Shown: positions 25,011-33,861 of the stretch, one piece after another
How positions within the stretch are numbered: position 1 is the first letter of the stretch
Layout: each line of letters opens with the position of its first letter
Assembly (NCBI RefSeq): GCF_900142005.1
Contig: NZ_FQZL01000011.1
Location: forward strand, 1-64,000
Length of the DNA stretch: 64,000 nt
Direction of reading: 5' to 3'
Source: Dethiosulfatibacter aminovorans DSM 17477
Lineage (GTDB): Bacteria > Bacillota > Clostridia > Tissierellales > Dethiosulfatibacteraceae
Made by a program: the position numbers and the translations under genes
The notes under the pieces: generated by a model
What the model saw: only the letters and a program-made list of their open reading frames with translations
Databases searched by the model: none
Told to the model about the DNA's origin: nothing

Positions 25011-25263
25011 GGTGTGACCCCCTCGGTTTTTTATTCTAGCTTAAGAAAATTAGAAATGCGTAATCCCTTGAAAACATAAAAAATCGTTATTTTATTTTAC
25101 GTCAAATGGCTGCTTTTGTCAAAAAAGCCGTTGTAAAATAATTTGTATGGTTATGTAAATTTATACCATAATTTGTAATGGATTATTCATATAAATCGTT
25201 TGGTTGCAATTATGCATTTCCTTTGATATCATTAGGTGCATAAAAGATTTTGTGAGGTTACAA

Positions 25264-26319
25264 ATGAATAAGAAAGAACAGGAACAAAAACACAAGAGAC
25301 GTGTTAGATATAAGGGTACGCACCCTAAAACATACAAGGAAAAATACAAGGAACACCAGCCTGAGAAATATGAAGAAACCATAGCCAAGGTTATTAGCAA
25401 GGGCAGCACTCCTGCAGGCATGCATATTTCAATCTGTGTAAATGAGATACTGGAATTCTTGCAGATAACTCCCGGTCAAATCGGGCTGGACGCAACTTTG
25501 GGATACGGTGGCCATACTAAGGAGATGCTTAAATGTTTGGATTCCAAAGGGCACCTGTATGCACTTGATGTTGATCCCATCGAATTGCCAAGGACAAGAG
25601 AAAGGTTGGAAAAACTAGGTTATGGTCCTGAAATACTAACCATCAAGCAAATGAATTTTGCCAATATAGACAAGGTTGCAGAAGAATCGGGTCCTATTGA
25701 TTTTGTATTGGCTGATCTTGGTGTATCTTCAATGCAGATAGACAATCCGGACAGGGGATTCTCATACAAGAAGGAAGGTCCTCTTGATCTGCGACTTAAC
25801 CCTGAGAAAGGAACATCTGCAGCAGATAGGTTAAAGGAAGTTACACAGCCAGAATTGTGCGGCATGCTCATAGAAAATGCCGACGAGCCTTATGCCGAGG
25901 AAATTTCCCGTGCAATAGTTGCTGAGATCAAGAAGGGAACAGAAATAACAACTACAGTACAGCTTCAGCACATAATAAGGGATGCCCTGAGCTTCATTCC
26001 AATGAACAAGAGGAAGGATGATGTAACCAAATCCTGCCAGAGGTCTTTTCAGGCTCTAAGGATCGATGTCAACGAAGAGTATGAAGTACTTTACGAATTT
26101 CTTGAAAAACTGCCTGATGTTCTGGCTCCGGGTGGACGGGTCGCCATACTTTCCTTCCATTCGGGAGAAGACCGTCTGGTGAAAAAATCCTTCAAAAGGT
26201 ATTTTAAAGAAGGAATATACAGTGAAATTTCTCCTGAGATTATCAGACCTTCAGCAGAGGAATGCAGAATCAACAGTCGTGCAAGGTCCACTAAAATGCG
26301 CTGGGCTATAAAGGCATAA
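25264..26319 (+). CDS. RsmH/MraW-like 16S rRNA methyltransferase paralogue with basic N-terminal extension
   Basis: A 351-residue SAM-dependent methyltransferase. The RsmH motifs are clear: DATLGYGGHTKEML (SAM loop), ADLGVSSMQIDNPDRGFSY, PLDLRLN and the C-terminal LSFHSGEDRLVKKSFK. RsmH methylates N4 of cytidine 1402 in 16S rRNA. This one is about 40 residues longer than the usual protein because of a lysine-rich start (residues 1-60, including RYKGTHPKTYKEKYKEH). It is not in a division/cell-wall cluster, where mraW normally lies, so it is probably a second copy with a changed target. ATG at 25264 follows GTGAGG. A terminator follows. Confidence 0.85.
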   Translation: MNKKEQEQKHKRRVRYKGTHPKTYKEKYKEHQPEKYEETIAKVISKGSTPAGMHISICVNEILEFLQITPGQIGLDATLGYGGHTKEMLKCLDSKGHLYALDVDPIELPRTRERLEKLGYGPEILTIKQMNFANIDKVAEESGPIDFVLADLGVSSMQIDNPDRGFSYKKEGPLDLRLNPEKGTSAADRLKEVTQPELCGMLIENADEPYAEEISRAIVAEIKKGTEITTTVQLQHIIRDALSFIPMNKRKDDVTKSCQRSFQALRIDVNEEYEVLYEFLEKLPDVLAPGGRVAILSFHSGEDRLVKKSFKRYFKEGIYSEISPEIIRPSAEECRINSRARSTKMRWAIKA

Positions 26320-26347
26320 AGACAATATTTTAAAAAGAAAAATCGTG

Positions 26348-26394
26348 GAAAATCTATTGACGGGTTGAATTTGCCGGGAATAGGTTTTCTTTTT
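26348..26394 (+). terminator. Terminator after the RsmH-like gene
   Basis: GAAAATCTATT pairs with AATAGGTTTTC (26348-26358, 26379-26389) with one mismatch, followed by TTTTT. Confidence 0.65.
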
Positions 26395-26496
26395 AGTTTG
26401 GCTGAAAAAAATGATTGAAACTTACATCCAAAAGGAGTAGTATATCAATGTTTGGTATATTAATTTAAAAAATATAAATGAAAGAAGTGATATAAA

Positions 26497-28185
26497 TTGT
26501 CAAAATTGCAACCTAAATTAATATCTACAGTAAAAGACTACAGCAAGGAACAATTTTTCAATGATGTGACAGCAGGGATAATTGTAGCCATTATTGCTTT
26601 GCCATTGTCAATTGCCCTGGCTATTGCATCAGGAGTATCTCCGGAAAAAGGGCTATATACAGCAATTGTTGCAGGTTTCATAATCTCGCTACTAGGTGGA
26701 AGCAGGGTTCAAATTGGAGGACCTACCGGTGCCTTTATGATTATCGTATATGGCATAGTAGTAAATTATGGAATAGAAGGTTTAACAATTGCAACAATAT
26801 TGGCCGGAATCATAATGATCCTAATGGGAATAATGAAATTTGGAGGAGTAATAAAGTATATTCCGTATCCTATAACCACAGGATTTACAAGCGGCATAGC
26901 GCTGACGATCTTTTCTTCCCAAATCAAGGATTTTTTGGGTTTGTCCATAGACAGTGTTCCCGTAGAATTTTTAGACAAATGGAAGGCTTATATAGGTGCC
27001 ATGGATACAATAAGCATCCAGACGATTTCAATTGGAATACTGGCTCTTGTAATTATACTTGCATGGCCAAGGGTAAACAAGAAAATACCTGGAGCATTGA
27101 TTGCATTGATTGCAACATCAGTTGTTGTTCAACTGTTTGACATGGATGTTGCAACAATAGGCACAAAATTTGGAGAGATATCTTCTGATTTACCTGAATT
27201 CAAGACGCCTGGATTTACAATGGACAAGATAAAGTATTTGATAGAACCGGCTATTACAATAGCGATTCTGGGATCAATCGAATCATTGCTTTCGGCAGTT
27301 GTTTCAGACGGTATGATTGGTGGTAAACACAGGTCAAATATGGAACTCATTGCACAGGGAATTGCAAATATCATGTCGGGTTTTTTTGGAGGCATACCCG
27401 CAACGGGAGCTATAGCAAGGACTGTTGCGAATATCAAGAATGGTGGAAGGACGCCGGTGGCAGGGATTGTTCATGCATTGACTTTGTTGTTCATATTGGT
27501 GATATTCATGCCTCTTGCCAAGATGGTTCCATTGACGTCCCTGGCGGCGGTATTGATTGTAGTGGCATACAATATGAGCGAATGGCGTGAATTCAAGCAA
27601 TTGTTCAAGTCTCCAAAAAGTGATATTCTGGTTCTCTTGATTACATTCTTTGTTACGGTATTGATAGACTTGGTTAAGGCAATCGAAATAGGCATGGTCT
27701 TGTCTTCATTCTTGTTTATGAAAAGGATGGGTGAAGTTACAAATGTCAATGTCAATGATTTGGATGCATCGGAAGAAGACGACGATGGAAAAAGAATTTA
27801 TGAAGAGAATATTTTGAATACATTTGATGTCATCAAGGTATATGAAATCAATGGACCGTTCTTTTTTGGAGCAGCTGACAAATTTATGGCAGCTCTAAGT
27901 GAAATTGGGGATAAGACAAATATCCTTGTATTGAGAATGAGAAATGTACCTGCCATGGACGCAACAGCGTTGAATGCTTTTGACAGGATGCTGGATATTT
28001 GTCGACACAGGAAGATAAAGATATTGGTTTCAGGAATAAACAAGCAGCCATACAGTGTTCTGGAGAAAGCCGGTTTAACCGATATAATCGGAGAGGAAAA
28101 TTTCTTTAAAACTGTAAGAGAAGCAGTCGATTGTGCACAAGATTGTTCCGAAGGGAAAAATTGTGTAGATAATATGGCGAGTTAG
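26497..28185 (+). CDS. SulP-family inorganic anion transporter with STAS domain
   Basis: A 562-residue transporter. Residues about 20-420 contain 12-14 membrane segments with the SulP patterns GLYTAIVAGFIISLLGGSRVQIGGPTGAF (start GLYTAIVAGF) and NIMSGFFGGIPATGAIARTV (27364 region). Residues about 445-550 are a STAS domain with DATALNAFDRML. SulP proteins carry sulfate, bicarbonate or organic acids. The TTG at 26497 with AAGAAGTGA upstream is the only sensible start. The last 15 residues are Cys- and Glu-rich (CAQDCSEGKNC). It is a single-gene unit; the ion cannot be deduced. Confidence 0.9.
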   Translation: MSKLQPKLISTVKDYSKEQFFNDVTAGIIVAIIALPLSIALAIASGVSPEKGLYTAIVAGFIISLLGGSRVQIGGPTGAFMIIVYGIVVNYGIEGLTIATILAGIIMILMGIMKFGGVIKYIPYPITTGFTSGIALTIFSSQIKDFLGLSIDSVPVEFLDKWKAYIGAMDTISIQTISIGILALVIILAWPRVNKKIPGALIALIATSVVVQLFDMDVATIGTKFGEISSDLPEFKTPGFTMDKIKYLIEPAITIAILGSIESLLSAVVSDGMIGGKHRSNMELIAQGIANIMSGFFGGIPATGAIARTVANIKNGGRTPVAGIVHALTLLFILVIFMPLAKMVPLTSLAAVLIVVAYNMSEWREFKQLFKSPKSDILVLLITFFVTVLIDLVKAIEIGMVLSSFLFMKRMGEVTNVNVNDLDASEEDDDGKRIYEENILNTFDVIKVYEINGPFFFGAADKFMAALSEIGDKTNILVLRMRNVPAMDATALNAFDRMLDICRHRKIKILVSGINKQPYSVLEKAGLTDIIGEENFFKTVREAVDCAQDCSEGKNCVDNMAS

Positions 28186-28206
28186 TAACTATCAAGACAA
28201 TAAATA

Positions 28207-28259
28207 TGGTGTAATTTCCCGGTGATGTTTTAGGTCACTAGGGAGATTACACCATTTTT
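28207..28259. terminator. Bidirectional terminator between the SulP and AGCS genes
   Basis: TGGTGTAAT/ATTACACCA (28207-28215, 28246-28254) forms a 9-bp stem extended by CCC/GGG, with T residues on the right. It serves the rightward SulP gene and probably the leftward symporter gene. Confidence 0.8.
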
Positions 28260-28323
28260 GCTTTATTTTTAGAAAAACTGAGTGGATTTTCTGACTTGAA
28301 TTCACTAGTTTTGTGAAATTGTC

Positions 28324-29709
28324 TTATGAAATTTTTTTATTGATTTGCTCCTTTTCACTTTCAGTAGTCATTGCAAAGATTAGTGGACTTAGAGCCAGTA
28401 GGGCAATTAAGTTAGGGATTGCCATCAGACCATTAAATGTGTCTGAAAGGTTCCATACAAATCCAACTTTGTAGATTGCGCCAAAGAAAACAAGACCGAT
28501 CCAAGCCGCTTTGTAGAATTTAAGAGCTTTAATTCCGGCAATATACTCCAGACACTTAGAACCGTAGTAGTACCAGCCAAGAATCGTAGAGAAAGCAAAG
28601 AAGACTAATCCAAATGATACGATATTACCACCTAAAACCGGGAATGCAGTATTGAAAGCAGTTGTTGTAAGAGCTGCGCCACTTAAACCATCTTTAATAG
28701 ACATAAGACCGGAAGCAGGATCAAAAGTAATGAGACCGGATACTAGAATAACCAGTGCTGTCATTGTACAGACAACGAGTGTATCAATGAATGAACCTAA
28801 AGAACCGATAATCCCTTGACGTACAGGATCGTTATTTTGTGAAGCAGCGTGAGCGATTGGAGCTGAACCAAGGCCCGCTTCATTAGAGAATACACCCCGA
28901 GATACACCAAAGCGAATCACAGTGCCGACTAGACCACCGCCAACGGCTTTAGCAGAGAATGCGTTTCCAAAGATCATACCAAATGCAGCAGGAATCATTT
29001 CAAAGTTTTTAAATAGAATTGCAAGAGATCCTATAATGTAGATAATAGCCATAGCAGGAACGATTTTTTCAGTTACTTTACCGATAGATTGGATGCCTCC
29101 TAAGATTACGAGTGCAGTTGCAATTGCCATAACACCTCCAGAGAGCATAGGAGAGATACCAGTTGTGATTTGAATCGACTGTGCAACAGAATTCGCCTGA
29201 ACCATGTTGCCGATACCGAATGAAGCTATTGTTCCAAAGAATGCAAATAGCCAGCCTAGCCAAGTCCAATTACCACCGAAGCGATCGGTCATACCAAGAT
29301 TGATGTAGTACATTGGACCACCTGATTTTTCGCCAAGTTCATTTGTAGTACGATATTTGATTGCAAGAAGTGCTTCGCCATACTTTGTAGCGCCACCGAA
29401 GGCAGCAGTAACCCACATCCAGAATACAGCACCTGGTCCGCCAGCTGCGATTGCACCAGCAACACCAGCGATGTTACCTGTACCAATTGTAGCTGCCAGT
29501 GATGTCATTAGAGCCTGGAATGGAGTGATGTCGCCTTCACCAATATGTTCCTTGGAGAAAAGAAGTTTGAAAGCGTAACCAAGCTTTCTGAATTGAACCA
29601 TGCGAGTTCCAAACGTAAGAACAACCCCTGTACCTACCAGGAAGAAAATCATAATTCCTCCCCAGGCAAAACTGTTAATTTGACTAATAATTGAATTCAA
29701 TCCGTCCAA
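28324..29709 (-). CDS. Sodium:alanine/glycine/glutamine symporter (AGCS family)
   Basis: A 461-residue membrane protein with about eleven hydrophobic segments. AGCS hallmarks are GTGNIAGVAGAIAAGGPGAVF, SGGPMYYINLGM, GVFSNEAGLGSAPIAHAA and FDTLVVCTMTALVIL-like sequence (IDTLVVCTMTALVI). It couples sodium entry to uptake of a small neutral amino acid. The TTG at 29709 is chosen because AGAGGAGG lies eight bases upstream; the frame continues 23 codons further without support. A GlnK/GlnL-like two-component system lies upstream on the same strand, as with the glutamine symporter GlnT in Bacillus, so glutamine is the likely substrate. Confidence 0.9.
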   Translation of the reverse strand: MDGLNSIISQINSFAWGGIMIFFLVGTGVVLTFGTRMVQFRKLGYAFKLLFSKEHIGEGDITPFQALMTSLAATIGTGNIAGVAGAIAAGGPGAVFWMWVTAAFGGATKYGEALLAIKYRTTNELGEKSGGPMYYINLGMTDRFGGNWTWLGWLFAFFGTIASFGIGNMVQANSVAQSIQITTGISPMLSGGVMAIATALVILGGIQSIGKVTEKIVPAMAIIYIIGSLAILFKNFEMIPAAFGMIFGNAFSAKAVGGGLVGTVIRFGVSRGVFSNEAGLGSAPIAHAASQNNDPVRQGIIGSLGSFIDTLVVCTMTALVILVSGLITFDPASGLMSIKDGLSGAALTTTAFNTAFPVLGGNIVSFGLVFFAFSTILGWYYYGSKCLEYIAGIKALKFYKAAWIGLVFFGAIYKVGFVWNLSDTFNGLMAIPNLIALLALSPLIFAMTTESEKEQINKKIS

Positions 29710-29757
29710 ATATAAAACCTCCTCTTTGAATTTATTCAGTACGAAACGATTAAATTC

Positions 29758-29830
29758 ATTATAAGGGGCATGTTTCAAATGGTTTCATATCGTTACATTA
29801 AATTGAAAAAAATATTACATTAAATTAAAA
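29758..29830 (-). promoter_or_regulatory. Symporter promoter with two direct repeats (probable GlnL operator)
   Basis: On the leftward strand a perfect -10 TATAAT (29763-29758) has only a poor -35 (GAAACC, 29786-29781) 17 bases away. Starting six bases further upstream are two direct repeats of TTACATTAAATTRAAAAA (read rightwards, from 29793 and from 29815), 22 bases apart. A weak -35 with a tandem site on one face of the helix is the usual layout of an activator-dependent promoter. Confidence 0.65.
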
Positions 29831-29845
29831 AACAACCGAATGTTT

Positions 29846-30682
29846 TTAGCTTATGCAAATATGAAGTAAGCCTTCTAGAAATTTCCGGATATTCACCGTT
29901 CCATGTTCGTCGACTTTCTTTTTAATGCCGTCCATTTCAATACGAATTTCTTTAAAAGAGTAAAGGACATGAGCGTAATCCTGGAATATTGGGTTTGAGT
30001 AATCTTCAAGACCCATACTAGCCAAATTGTTTAGTGCAGTAGAAGCTGTTCTTCGAATACGCTGTTCAAATGAACGAGGGTGGTCGCTGAAACGCTGAAA
30101 AAAATCTTTGAGAGACATTTCATTTAGTGCGTTAGGATGATCTATGAGCCAGCTTATGGATGTTATGATGGCATCAGCGCCACTTTCACCGATAATACCA
30201 AGACTCTTTAAAATTGATATAATTTGATCTTCATTTGAATTACCTCGTGTTTCAAAAGTTTCAGCTTGTGTCTCCTCTGGAACTGATGCTAACATAGACT
30301 TTATCTGTTCAAGCTTTTTTTGCGATTCGATATTTTCTATGAGATGTTCTATGACATAGCAGACTTCAACAGCGTTAATCGGTTTCTGAATAAAGAACTT
30401 CACACCAGCTTCATAAGCTCGTTCGATCATATCTTTTGCAGATACTTGTGAAATCATGATTGCCGATACAGAATCATCCATTTTTTGAACGAGTGAAATT
30501 CCATCAAGAGAAGGGATGAAAAGATCAACAAGTGCAATATCGGGTTTCAATATTTCAATTTCCTGATAAGCCTCGTATCCATCAGTTGCTTCACCTATAA
30601 CCGTTCCAAGATCACGATCTGTAATTATTTTTTTTAGAATTCGAATGATATTTGTATCATCTTCAGCTATATAGAATTTCAT
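29846..30682 (-). CDS. Response regulator, GlnL/YcbB family
   Basis: A 278-residue regulator. Residues 1-120 are a receiver domain with the acidic pair Asp8/Asp9, phospho-acceptor Asp53 (LVDLFIP) and Lys in FIQKPIN. The C-terminal part (about 160-278, with RIRRTASTALNNLASMGLED) is the YcbB-type DNA-binding domain rather than a common OmpR or NarL one. In Bacillus subtilis GlnL activates the glutaminase/glutamine-symporter operon in response to glutamine. Here it overlaps the kinase gene by one base and lies just upstream of an AGCS symporter with a direct-repeat operator. Confidence 0.85.
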   Translation of the reverse strand: MKFYIAEDDTNIIRILKKIITDRDLGTVIGEATDGYEAYQEIEILKPDIALVDLFIPSLDGISLVQKMDDSVSAIMISQVSAKDMIERAYEAGVKFFIQKPINAVEVCYVIEHLIENIESQKKLEQIKSMLASVPEETQAETFETRGNSNEDQIISILKSLGIIGESGADAIITSISWLIDHPNALNEMSLKDFFQRFSDHPRSFEQRIRRTASTALNNLASMGLEDYSNPIFQDYAHVLYSFKEIRIEMDGIKKKVDEHGTVNIRKFLEGLLHICIS

Positions 30683-31962
30683 TATACTACCTCGATTTTA
30701 TCTTTCGGAATTGTAATATCAAAAGTTGTTTGTTTACCGGGTGTAGATTCTACTTTGATCGAGCCTTCCAGTATTTCTTGTACATATCTATAAACGATTG
30801 TTAGACCTAAACCACGATTGATATGCCCCGTTTGGTAATTAATCTTTGTTGAGAAACCAGGTGTTTGAATTAATGGTAAATCGTCAGGATCAATACCAGG
30901 TCCGTCATCTGAAACTAGAAATCTATGGTTCTTGCCTTCAACCCAGTGTGATAAGCTAATTGTTACCGGCGTATCAGAGTTTTTTGCAGCATCGAATGCA
31001 TTATTAATAAGATTTCTGAAAATAGATATCAATTGAAAATGCTTTATTGTATTGAAATCGGAACCAACCTTGGTAACAAGACGTATATCTGAATTAGTAT
31101 CGACTGCTTCGGTTTTCATTTGTTCTTCCAGTATCGATATGATTGATTTGAAAGTCATGGCCTTGTTTTGGTATTTATTTTCCATTAAATCGTTAACACC
31201 GCGTATAACAAGCTCGTATTCTTTTTTGATTTCATGAACAGATCCGGCAAGGGTGATTGCGTCAGAGGCCCATTCGTTTCGATTTGTTCCATCACGAATA
31301 TCTTCAAAGTGTTTGTATGCATTTGTCATGACCTGTTCAATTCGAGCCATGTTGTTTTCCATCAAGAAAATTTCTGTTCTAATAAAGGAATTAAGCCATA
31401 ACAGGCGCCAGTATCGATTCTCGTGTTCTTCTTTAAGTATAAGTATTTTTTGATATTTTAAAAAGATGAGACAAATTAAAGCAACCGCAGATCGAATGAC
31501 AGCGACACCTAGGAGTGGTGTTAAAATATCGCTGGAGAATGGTTGGTTAAACAACAATACACGTATAATAACCTCAAATATATTTGCAGTCCAATCAAAT
31601 ACAACAGCGAGAAAGAAGAAAAGATGAAAGTCATAGTACTTATGTTTTTGAACAGTTAAATGTATGAAGAATCCATACCATAAATAAAAAAAAATTTCAG
31701 GGGTGGATTTTATAACAGCATCCGTGCTGAAATTCCCGAAGGCGGACATTACAAGCAGATTCCACAGAAAAGTAGAAATTGCAGCAACAATGCCCAAAGT
31801 CGTACCGGTTATGTCATCATTGGTATAAATAAAAATTGACAAGACAATAATTCCGCAAGTGATTCTAAAGTGAGGTATGAACACATCCAGTATGTCCAGA
31901 TAGAGTTGTGAAAACAGAGCTATTGATATGGCTCCTAAAAGAATTCGTTTTCTTTTTGTCAT
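30682..31962 (-). CDS. Sensor histidine kinase, GlnK-like
   Basis: A 426-residue membrane kinase. About six N-terminal hydrophobic segments (residues 8-170) form the sensor, followed by a dimerisation helix with the probable phospho-histidine in AGSVHEIKKEY (about residue 247) and a HATPase domain (NLINNAFDAAKNS, VSDDGPGIDP, GLGLTIVYRYV). The atypical histidine box and integral sensor match the GlnK/YcbA group. It should sense glutamine, directly or through membrane signals, and phosphorylate the GlnL-like partner encoded immediately after. Ribosome site AAAAGGAG precedes the ATG. The cognate target is most likely the AGCS symporter gene. Confidence 0.83.
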   Translation of the reverse strand: MTKRKRILLGAISIALFSQLYLDILDVFIPHFRITCGIIVLSIFIYTNDDITGTTLGIVAAISTFLWNLLVMSAFGNFSTDAVIKSTPEIFFYLWYGFFIHLTVQKHKYYDFHLFFFLAVVFDWTANIFEVIIRVLLFNQPFSSDILTPLLGVAVIRSAVALICLIFLKYQKILILKEEHENRYWRLLWLNSFIRTEIFLMENNMARIEQVMTNAYKHFEDIRDGTNRNEWASDAITLAGSVHEIKKEYELVIRGVNDLMENKYQNKAMTFKSIISILEEQMKTEAVDTNSDIRLVTKVGSDFNTIKHFQLISIFRNLINNAFDAAKNSDTPVTISLSHWVEGKNHRFLVSDDGPGIDPDDLPLIQTPGFSTKINYQTGHINRGLGLTIVYRYVQEILEGSIKVESTPGKQTTFDITIPKDKIEVV

Positions 31963-32138
31963 AAAAGTACTCCTTTTATTATGAAATAATTATAACATAA
32001 GCTTGCAATATTAGTCGAGATGCTTCTAATATCATATTTTGATTTTAATCAATTGGCAAAGGTGGTAGAATGTAGTGATAAAGTAATTAGTAAACTGATA
32101 ATTAAATAAAAATACATGAACAACAAGAGGAGTATAAA

Positions 32139-32573
32139 ATGAAGAATTATGAAACATCAAAACTTATTAAGAGTCAGGACCTGAATCATCACGATACCCT
32201 GTTTGCGGGAAGGCTGGCCGAATGGATTGCAGAGGCGTCATTTATGGGAGCGTCGGACCTTTATGGGAAATACGGTGAAACGGATCATCTCGTGGCAGTG
32301 GAGATGCATTCCATGAAATATCTTGGACCATCATTCAACGGGGATATAATAAGGTTTGTGTCAACGGGAATCCAGGCAGGAAAAACCAGTTTGACTGTAT
32401 ATACCAAGGCTTTGAGGAATGATACCGATGTGAAAATAGCGGAATGCTTTGTAACTTTCGTATGCATAGATTTCGACAAGCAGAAAATACCCCATAATAT
32501 AGTTATCGGTGAACCGGAAACGGAAGAGGAAAAGGAAATAGTTGAGAAATTCAAAAAGATAAGAGGCAAGTAA
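32139..32573 (+). CDS. Acyl-CoA thioesterase, YciA/BACH hotdog family
   Basis: A 144-residue hotdog-fold thioesterase. The motif NHHDTLFAGRLAEWIAEASF (residues 16-35) is the active-site region of the YciA/acyl-CoA hydrolase group, which splits a wide range of acyl-CoA esters. It differs from the YbgC-type thioesterase at 13985. Ribosome site AAGAGGAG precedes the ATG at 32139. The gene stands alone between a divergent sensor kinase and a convergent dehydrogenase, with a strong terminator. Its role may be to free CoA during amino-acid fermentation, which is a guess. Confidence 0.85.
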   Translation: MKNYETSKLIKSQDLNHHDTLFAGRLAEWIAEASFMGASDLYGKYGETDHLVAVEMHSMKYLGPSFNGDIIRFVSTGIQAGKTSLTVYTKALRNDTDVKIAECFVTFVCIDFDKQKIPHNIVIGEPETEEEKEIVEKFKKIRGK

Positions 32574-32590
32574 TAAGTGAATGAATTGCA

Positions 32591-32635
32591 AAGGCTGCTC
32601 ACGGTTGGACACTATCCAACTGTGGGCAGCCTTTT
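32591..32635. terminator. Terminator between thioesterase and threonine dehydrogenase genes
   Basis: A long imperfect stem: AAGGCTGC, CAC and GTTGGA pair with TCCAAC, GTG and GCAGCCTT around a short loop, followed by TTTT. It probably works in both directions for the convergent genes. Confidence 0.8.
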
Positions 32636-32674
32636 GGTAGGTTAAGAGAGTTGTAATATAGCCTTCGGTATTTT

Positions 32675-33655
32675 CTATAAGACTAGGGGCTTTTTTTCAA
32701 TGTTGAGCTTTTTTCTAAGCTTTTCAATCATGTCGGTGGTCATGGAAGAAAGGTTGTACTCAGGCTTCCAGCCCCACTCCTTTCTTGCTACTGAATCGTC
32801 AATTGAATTGGGCCACGAATCTGCAATTTTCTGCTTCACTTCATCCACTTCATAGTCCATGGTGAAATGGGGAATGTGTTTTTTTATTTCCTTGTATATT
32901 TCCTCAGGGTCAAAGCTCATTGCCGTGACATTGAAGGCATTTCTGTGGGTTAATTTGTCAGAATCCGTTTCCATCAGTTTTATAATGGCATTGAGTGCAT
33001 CGGGCATGTACATCATATCCATATATGTTCCGGCCCTGATATTGCAGGTGAAATGTCCTGTCTTCAGAGCTTCATAGAAGATATGTACTGCATAATCCGT
33101 AGTGCCGCCGCCTGGAAGCGCTACATGGGATATCAATCCCGGGAATCTAACTCCTCTTGTATCAACTCCGAACCTGTGGAAGTAATAGTCGCAAAGCAGC
33201 TCTCCTGAAACCTTTGAAATACCATAGATTGTTGAAGGCCGTTGAATCGTGTCCTGGGGAGTGTTGTCCATGGGAGTGGAAGGACCAAATGCTGCTATTG
33301 AACTGGGTACAAATATCCTGCATCTCTTTTCCCTGGCGACTTCCAGGATGTTGTACAGGCCGTTCATGTTGATATTCCATAGACGGTGAGGATTTGCTTC
33401 CCCCTTTGCAGAAAGTATTGATGCAAGGTGGATGATTGTATCAATTTTATGATTTTCTACAACTTCGGCAATTTCTTCAGGTTTCAATACATCAACCTTT
33501 TCGTATGGAGCTTCATCGATTACTTTCTTTTTGCATTCATTCCTGTTGCAATGACTGCTGGTGACTATGTTTTTGCTGCCGTAGATTTCAATGAGCTTGA
33601 GTGTCAGCTCGGAACCTATCTGTCCCAAGGCTCCTGTAATAAGAATCTTATTCAT
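32675..33655 (-). CDS. NAD-dependent L-threonine dehydrogenase-like epimerase/dehydratase
   Basis: A 326-residue short-chain, UDP-galactose-4-epimerase-like enzyme. The NAD site is ITGALGQIGSEL at the N-terminus; the catalytic Tyr-Lys pair is in YGISKVSGE; PSSIAAFGPSTP and RFPGLISHVALPGGGTTDYA match the non-zinc L-threonine 3-dehydrogenase group. The product would be 2-amino-3-oxobutyrate, split to glycine and acetyl-CoA. The ATG at 33655 with AGGGGTGA upstream is chosen over one ten codons earlier. The partner 2-amino-3-ketobutyrate CoA ligase gene is not adjacent. Confidence 0.85.
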   Translation of the reverse strand: MNKILITGALGQIGSELTLKLIEIYGSKNIVTSSHCNRNECKKKVIDEAPYEKVDVLKPEEIAEVVENHKIDTIIHLASILSAKGEANPHRLWNINMNGLYNILEVAREKRCRIFVPSSIAAFGPSTPMDNTPQDTIQRPSTIYGISKVSGELLCDYYFHRFGVDTRGVRFPGLISHVALPGGGTTDYAVHIFYEALKTGHFTCNIRAGTYMDMMYMPDALNAIIKLMETDSDKLTHRNAFNVTAMSFDPEEIYKEIKKHIPHFTMDYEVDEVKQKIADSWPNSIDDSVARKEWGWKPEYNLSSMTTDMIEKLRKKLNIEKKPLVL

Positions 33656-33861
33656 GAAATCACCCCTAAACATTGTTTTATACAATATTCGAATTGTATT
33701 GCAGTTCCTACTTTAATTCTAAACCTTTTTTACAGTTTTGTCATCTTGCAAATAGTGTCGGTTAGCTTTTGAACAGAGGTTTGTCCTGTGATAAAATATA
33801 GTTAGGTGGATTTTTCGTATAATGTGCATTGCAGCTGATATCCTATAAGGACGGGATTTAA

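Noticed and set aside
25030-25140. A possible third copy of the leader RNA motif (TTAAGAAAATTAGAAATGC, then TCCCTTGAA) before the RsmH-like gene
   Set aside because: The P2-like arms pair only with a much longer loop, and the P1 3' arm, P3, P4 and the TTTCCTGAA tail are not found. Similarity is probably chance in AT-rich sequence.
28324-29778. Longer AGCS start at 29778
   Set aside because: The strong AGAGGAGG site lies before the TTG at 29709, and the -10 box of the promoter (29758-29763) would fall inside the longer frame.
29846-31962. GlnKL-like pair as a citrate (CitAB/DcuSR) two-component system
   Set aside because: The sensor has several membrane helices rather than one outer PAS domain, and the regulator output region matches the YcbB type; the neighbour is an amino-acid symporter.
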